Source: Engraulis encrasicolus
Taxonomy: Eukaryota; Chordata; Actinopteri; Clupeiformes; Engraulidae
DNA: 64,000 bases
NCBI RefSeq assembly: GCF_034702125.1
Contig: NC_085875.1
Coordinates: 22,704,116-22,768,115 of the forward strand
Direction of reading: 5' to 3'
In this document: one piece after another, positions 58,096 to 64,000 of the stretch
Layout: each line of letters opens with the position of its first letter
Position numbering within the stretch: position 1 is the first letter of the stretch
Position numbers and translations under genes: made by a program
Notes under the pieces: model-generated
Database searches by the model: none
What the model was told of the DNA's origin: nothing
What the model saw: only the letters and a program-made list of their open reading frames with translations

Positions 58096-59063
58096 AATAG
58101 TCTAATGATGCGAATTCCCTAATTCATGGGGTTTTTTTTAGCTGGAAGGCCAACGTATATAAAAAGAAAAAAAATAATGACTAGAATAGTTTCAAAACTG
58201 GGCCATGAATCTACAATCCATGACAGTTTAACATTATTGATGGAATTATGGAAATAAAGCAACTTTTTCATGCTATTCTTATAAAAAGGCCTGGAGCTGT
58301 ATGTTTGAATCTAAGTGTTTGCATTTAAGAAGTAGTAGATGTTGTATCCGTAAGATACCAGGCAGGCAGGGAGTGTTCTGGTCTTAGGGACCATTCAGTA
58401 ATTCATCTCTTGATTTGTATGTTTTTTCTTGGGTAATTTAACAGTGTCTCAAGAGTTCAGATGCAAAACCCCCTAACTCCATTTCTGAAGATCTGCACTT
58501 CTATATTTTTAGAGAATCCCGTTGTTGGTTTGGTTTACATTCATGTACTTGATAATACATATAAATAGTTATATTACACAAATAAAATACAAAATATGCA
58601 ATTTTGATAGCTTTGTATATAATTAAAAATGAATTAAGATTATTTTCTGAAATGGCACTTAGGGGGTTTTGCATCTGAACTCTTCGTATGTTAACGCCAT
58701 CTACTGGCCAGTTTAATGAAACTTCTCATCTCTCGTGTCACTGCTCGCCCACTTCTCGTCTGGAACGAGATTTCGGTTAGTAAACAAAACTTCAGTTGAA
58801 ACGGCAAGCTGTTCCTTGCTCAGTGAATTGAATAACTTTAATGTTAAATATAAACTCTTCAGTTATGATTCCCACAAGGGGGCAATGTCGGTAAGTTAAA
58901 TTTAGTCTTACAAACGTATGTGTTTTATGGTCAATGTTTTTCCGGAAGATTATTAGAGATGTGTTGAAACAAGAGGAGCGATACTGCTGCTAGCCTGTAC
59001 AGAGGATTGGTTAGCTTCCTGTGACGGCAACGTTCATTATTTTCAATAGAAAATTATAAGTGA
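57684..59063. other. Downstream of V segment C, unit 2
   Basis: Colinear with 33726-35110. (GT)n 57999-58092; MITE with AAGAGTTCAGATGC ends at 58451-58684. No gene seen. Confidence 0.6.
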
Positions 59064-59714
59064 TTATTATATGGTTGTGACGTCATCTGTCGAATGCTCC
59101 ATTCATTTCAACGGGGCTCCCCAACGTTCGGACGTCTGTTATTTTTCGATAACGGACGGGTTGGTCTATAACAGACCGCTGTCAATGGCAACAAGACTTT
59201 TCACTGCTAAAGCGACTTTTCAACAAGACTCTAATCAGCTGCTGTGATAGACAGCACCCGTTGTCCTGGCTACCGCTGTCAATGGCAACAAGACGTTCAC
59301 TGCTAAAGCCACTGGCTTGTAGGCCTATACAAGTCAGTGGCTAAAGCGAGTGTTTCATATCACTCCGCAGGGGTCGGTCTTTTGTCACTCTAATCAGCTG
59401 CTGTGATAGACAACACCTGTTGTCCTGGCTACCTAGCTGTTGCCTAGCGGTGTTCCACGACGGCACTGTTTTGTTTTGCGCAGCAACAATCTTAACATTA
59501 AATAGGTCTAAAGAAATGTCCCCGCCATGTGTGAATCATTTAAGTATATCCATATAATAAGCGGGTTAACTTTCGGCGAGTCGGTCGCTTTGTGGAATAG
59601 CAGCACTTCAGAGAGAACAAGACCCCTCCGCTCCGCGTCGGGGTCTAAAGATTCTCTCTGTCGTGCTGCTATTCCACGGTAGCGACCTTCTCGCCGAACG
59701 TTAACCCTTACTTA
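59064..59714. mobile_element. 0.65-kb insertion in unit 2 with hairpin near its right end
   Basis: Unit 1 reads GTGATTAATGAGTTTAATAC; here TTA is repeated on both sides of about 650 bases. It includes GCTGCTGTGATAGACA duplicated about 130 bases apart and a hairpin (59584-59686) shared with 30660-30755. Class not assigned. Confidence 0.6.
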
Positions 59715-59889
59715 ATGAGTTTAATACAGAGATTGATGTGTGTGTATAGATGTTTATCTATAACATATTTAGAAAGACTATTTTGCTAATAGGTGTTCCT
59801 TTTCTGTTTAGTTTTACAGCATAAATATTACCCGGTGACACGAGTAATAAAGGAGAGGAGAAAATACAGATGATCGGTGGGATGTTTCT

Positions 59890-60280
59890 TTATTGTTCTT
59901 TTTCTAACTTCGCTCGGTGTTTCACTATGGGATACGCTTGGGCGTGACCATCTATGGAAGCTCCAATGACATTACGTCTGTCAAAGACAGACAGTCGACG
60001 CAGTCGGGCTCCGCCCGCTTGGGGTGTCTACCCTCGTCGACACGCTGAGTCCAGCATTCTCGCTTTCTTCCCGTGAAGATCTACTACAAGCTCCTCGCAC
60101 CTGCCAAGGCTGTGCTCGCTTAACCGTTCACAGACGGACCGTCCAGGACCCCGTCGCCGAACGCGACCGCGGCCGGTAAGTGCTATATTGTTTGCCTTCG
60201 TCAAGAAGTGCATTGAAGGTTTGCAGTTAAGTCAGCTTACTTTCCAACTCTAGTGAAGTGTCCGCGTCGTGGCGAACTTC
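59890..60280. other. Unique sequence beyond the duplicated unit
   Basis: Homology between units ends near 59890. Richer in G+C than the rest of the window, with CGCTTGGGCGTGACC-type sequence. No gene I can support. Confidence 0.4.
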
Positions 60281-60786
60281 AAGTTTAGCATGGCGGGCTA
60301 CCTAACCCACCTAGCTACCTAACTTCAGCTTAGCCTGATTTAGCTACCTCTACCTCCACCGAGCACTCGGGTGCCGGTGATAACTTATTAATGGTAAGCT
60401 ACACCGTACAACAGGGAGCGAGAACGCCGTACTCGCTACTCTGTTTGACTATTTTCATCTGTTTTCTGTTTGTAACCCACCGCATGTTAACCCACTCGGC
60501 GGGAAACAAGTTGCTAGCTTCGATCTGGAGCTACAAGTTTAGCATGGCGGGCTACCTAACCCACCTAGCTACCTAACTTCAGCTTAGCCTGATTTAGCTA
60601 CCTCTACCTCCACCCAGCACTCGGGTGCCGGTGATAACTTATTAATGGTAAGCTACACCTTATAACAGGGAGCGAGAACGCCTCACTCGCTACTCTGTTT
60701 GACTATTTTAATCTGTTTTCTGTTGGTAACCCACCGCATGTAAACCCACTCGGCGGGAAACAAGTTGCTAGCTTCGATCTGTAGCT
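60281..60786. repeat. Two-copy 254-bp tandem duplication
   Basis: AAGTTTAGCATGGCGGGCTA starts copies at 60281 and 60535; nearly identical over the whole period. No coding content called. Confidence 0.88.
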
Positions 60787-62059
60787 ACCCCGCACGTGCG
60801 GCTAATCTGCTAACACTGGTGTTAACTGAAGTAATCACTTGTTATGACGAGTTCTTCGAGTAACACTACTCTCCTCTCTCTTTTATTCTGAAAGATGCTT
60901 CAGGCATTTCCCCCGCCATAGGGAAGAGTGAAAACAAAGAGTGAAGAGCCCGTTGCCTCCCGTGCCGGCGGCACGCAGCCCACCATGGCGGGCGGAGAAT
61001 CCCAGGTCTGCATGGAACCCTACCATGCACATGCAACGGTTGCAGGCCGCCATACCTGCACCACTGCGTGGACAATACCAGAGGGAATTCGGGAGCGGAG
61101 GCTGAATGTGGTGATCGTCACTAACAGCCCCCATGCACAAGTCAGACTCTGTGGATACCATGCCACCCGAGGACGACCCCAGCTTAGGCTACCCCCTCTC
61201 ACAGGGAGCAGGAGGATACCCAAGCATAAAGCACAATACCAGGGACATCACGTCGCTGCCCCCTCGACCCCAACAGGGTGGGCGACCTATCCGGCAGTAA
61301 TCAAGGCCCCCCAGTGACCATGCTGACTCGGCGGCCCTCTGCTCAGGATGCAGGAGACAAGGAAAGGGACCAGCAACACTGCCCCCAACCCCCCTCCCTC
61401 CTCAAGTCCAACCTGGCCACCCCTCCCAGCAGTCCTGGCCTGTCTGAGAGATGGCCCCCTGTCACTGGAAGTCTCACAAGTATTCCAGATGTGCCCTAAC
61501 CGACGGGCTGTGTCGACTATGTCCAACATCGCTCTCCCCTGCGAGAGAGACTGAGAAGTGGGCGAGCCGGTCCGATTGCTCTCTGATGCTGTCACCAGGT
61601 CCAGGCGGACACGGCAAAACAGACACTCAGGCATCATCTACACGCTGCACCAAGGGCCCGGCGCTGTGCTGGTAAAGATGAGGGAGACAAGGTCTCGGCA
61701 GGCAGAAGGATGATGCTCTCTGGGCGAGCCTGACACACAGGCCGCCCCCAGGCCCCAACCTCCCAGACAGGTCAACACTGCCAAGGTAGTCATCCTATGG
61801 AGAGAGAGGCCATAGCCTGCACCTTAAGGGTTAGAACGGTCAGAAGCTCAAGGTGCTTCAACCCAGAACAGAGGCCCAAACTGTCCAAACGGCCTACAGG
61901 ACCCAGTGGCGGACCTGACAGCCCAGGCTCACTTGTTCCCACGTCCTCGCCCACAGCGGAGAGGAAGATGGAGAAAAGGTTATGTCTTACAGGTGTTCAA
62001 AATCTGAAACTGCAGACAAAGTGTCACCAAGCACAAATCACACCCAATCTCAGTGTCCA
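60787..62059. other. GC-rich segment, no supported gene
   Basis: Several frames of 60-130 codons overlap on both strands (for example 60928-61317 forward). None has a recognisable domain or convincing splice structure. It may be a decayed mobile element or an exon-containing region; I make no call. Confidence 0.35.
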
Positions 62060-62840
62060 GTAAATATACATTATTCGCACCTAGGCCGTGGGCCAAAGGC
62101 GAATCTGTTGATACAAAATAAACGCCAATGCTACACAGAGGGTAAATTCACCAATCTGTTCAGTATACAAAGATCTTTATCTTCCTAGCAAGGGCCAGGA
62201 ACGATTTGGTCAACACATAAGATGCACATAATGCATGAGAGCGGTCTCATCGCACTAAGGTGTTAAGTAGACTAAGGTCTTTCGCACCAAGGCAGGGCCA
62301 AGGGCGAATTTTATTAACACAATATACACACATTGTGTCTCACCAGACTAAAGTGTTAAGTAAACAAAGGTCATTCGCATCTAGGTAGGGGCCTAGTGCG
62401 AATTGTCTTAACACATAACAATGTTAACATGTTATAAACATGCACACTTACATCTCACCAGACTAAAGTGTTCAGTAAACAAGGGTCATTCGCATCTGGG
62501 CAAGAGCCAAGGGCGAAATTGTTACTACATAACTAACACAAGTAATGCAAAGCAGTAGCCTCTGTCTCGCCAGACTAAACTGCTCAGTAAACAATTATCA
62601 TTTGCATCCAGGCAGGGGCCAAGGGTGAAATTGTTAACATTATGCACACAGGGGATACTATCACAGTAGTCTCAGCAGTGTTAAGTGAACAAATATCCCT
62701 CGCACCCAGGCGAGGGGCAGATTTGGTAACACAAAAGTGGCTCCCCTTGCAGCCTAGGGGTAGCCTCAACAGACCAGTGTGCTTTAAAATAAATAAAGAA
62801 TGCCATCCCCATCCAGGCCTTGGGCCAAGGACGGAGTTGT
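62060..62840. repeat. Degenerate tandem array with TTCGC...GCGAA cores
   Basis: About seven or eight units 90-125 bases apart share a core like TTCGCATCTAGG..GGGGCC..GGGCGAA, followed by TAACAC and, often, CACCAGACTAAAGTGTT. Cores near 62071, 62280, 62367, 62488, 62600, 62698 and 62807. Each core can form a short hairpin. Confidence 0.72.
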
Positions 62841-63009
62841 TATTGAGAAGTCACACACGAGGTGTACAAGTACAATATACTGACACCAGAAATCTCTCAA
62901 AAATAAATACGGTACATAAATTAAAAAAGGGTGCACCACTGTCATAACACCACCAGGGCGCACCATTTCCCCTTTATTAGCAGCGGAGACATAACAGAGA
63001 TCTCTCCGG

Positions 63010-63123
63010 TGACGCTACTAGTGTGCGTCACGTCACGGCTGCGTGGGTAACGTGACTAACGTCATATAAGAGCGACGGGTCATGCTCATCCATGACGTAC
63101 AGTCATTGAGAGTACTCTCAATG
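63010..63123 (+). promoter_or_regulatory. Promoter-like cluster: CGTCA/TGACG motifs, TATA-like site and 20-bp palindrome
   Basis: Within 115 bases there are several TGACG/CGTCA elements (cAMP-response-type half sites), CATATAAGAG near 63064, and the perfect palindrome CATTGAGAGTACTCTCAATG at 63104-63123. This resembles a compact promoter but no gene is identified downstream. Confidence 0.35.
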
Positions 63124-64000
63124 CGTACAGTACACAAACGCAACACTACTTTATTCCACTGTAAGTGGATAAAGAACTTCTGTTGATCACAAAACCACCT
63201 AGGTTCAGTGGAACACTAATTTAAGGTCAGTAGACTGAGTTCTCGAGTTACGAACGAAGAGATCCTTTCTTTTCTACTCTAAGGAGCCGTCAATGGGCTC
63301 TGTTCAACATACTGCGCGATCTCAGCTGGAAAGCGCATTTTACAGACCGTCTTATAAAGACAGGTATGCCACAATCGCATACATCTGACAACAAGGTGCT
63401 TTGTCAATCATATCATCGTCTCGATTTTGGGGTTGTCACAAGAGTTACAGCAGATGATCTTATCACAAGGCTGTAGCCTGTCTGAAATCAGAATGTGTAT
63501 TATGAGTTTCGCCGCCACGGCAAAACATACAGCATCTCGCTGCCTCAACCGGCGATTGAGGACGGCGTTAGCCCCTCGGACAGGCTTGGGATCAGAATAC
63601 TGTAATTAAGACAATTTCCCCTATTGCTCCCTCTCGAAGGAGTCAGCATTAGATTCCAGGACGGCGCTAAAGCATCGAGTGAATTTGGGTTCAACAAGTC
63701 ACCGTTAGTAGTAGTCAGACAAGGTCTAGACTACAGTTGGTGTAACGGCATCCGCTATTACGGTAGCGAGAGGTGTCTCTCTATGATGAAGGGCTTCTAC
63801 AGTAAAGCTTACAGTAAAGCTTACTGGCCACGTTGTTCATGCAGTGGTTTCACCATCGCACGTCCAGGGCGACCATATACATTAAGTGTTCTGGGCCCTG
63901 AAACATTTCCAAAACGATGTAGGTGGTTGAGGAAACTATTGCTGGGTCACAGTTTCTGTTAAGTCTGCAGAACAGGGCCAAGGGGAACATCCTCTCTACT
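63124..64000. other. Window end, no supported gene
   Basis: Two forward frames (63427-63609, 63624-63962) show no family features I recognise. A short tandem duplication (TACAGTAAAGCT) lies near 63800. Confidence 0.35.

Noticed and set aside
60928..61317. Possible gene in the GC-rich tail
   Set aside because: Overlapping frames on both strands, no domain, no clear splice sites; left without a call.

Overview
This is vertebrate, almost certainly teleost, nuclear DNA. The grounds are GT/AG-bounded exons, T-cell receptor V segments with 23-type recombination signals, fish-style nested DNA transposons, a Ty3/gypsy element, a 5'-truncated non-LTR element and long CA/GT and ATT microsatellites. 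I cannot name the species. No prokaryotic features are present.

The window is a tandem segmental duplication with a unit of about 23-24 kb. Unit 0 is partial (1-11648), unit 1 runs about 11649-36549, and unit 2 about 36550-59890. Each full unit carries (i) one copy of an eight-exon protein gene that I do not recognise and (ii) a trio of T-cell receptor V segments (types A, B, C; TRBV-like). Everything with coding signal is on the + strand except the retrotransposon. The last 4.1 kb (59890-64000) lies outside the duplication and holds no gene I can support.

The unrecognised gene predicts a 787-residue protein when the eight exons are joined; every junction is phase-consistent. Its large sixth exon (1723 bp) carries four perfect-length 138-bp (46-residue) tandem repeats. 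Copies 2 (12421-26754) and 3 (37372-47254) are complete and open; copy 1 enters the window at exon 5 (1221-3565). The three copies are mosaics: different parts group different pairs, which suggests gene conversion or unequal exchange.

The V segments: type C (32079-33687 and 57109-57645) looks functional in both units. Type B is intact at 31240-31678 and broken at 56478-56668. Type A is frameshifted in both units.

Because the units are near-identical, many transposon insertions have a readable empty site in a sister unit, giving exact boundaries and target duplications. These include hAT elements (3730-10245 with a second hAT and a Harbinger-like element nested inside, and 47463-49783), TTAA-target elements (10322-11263, 41181-42482, 42712-44681), and an intact-looking Ty3/gypsy element (15451-23187, minus strand) inside intron 4 of gene copy 2. 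The gypsy polyprotein has a duplicated integrase C-terminal module and a 15-residue repeat tail.
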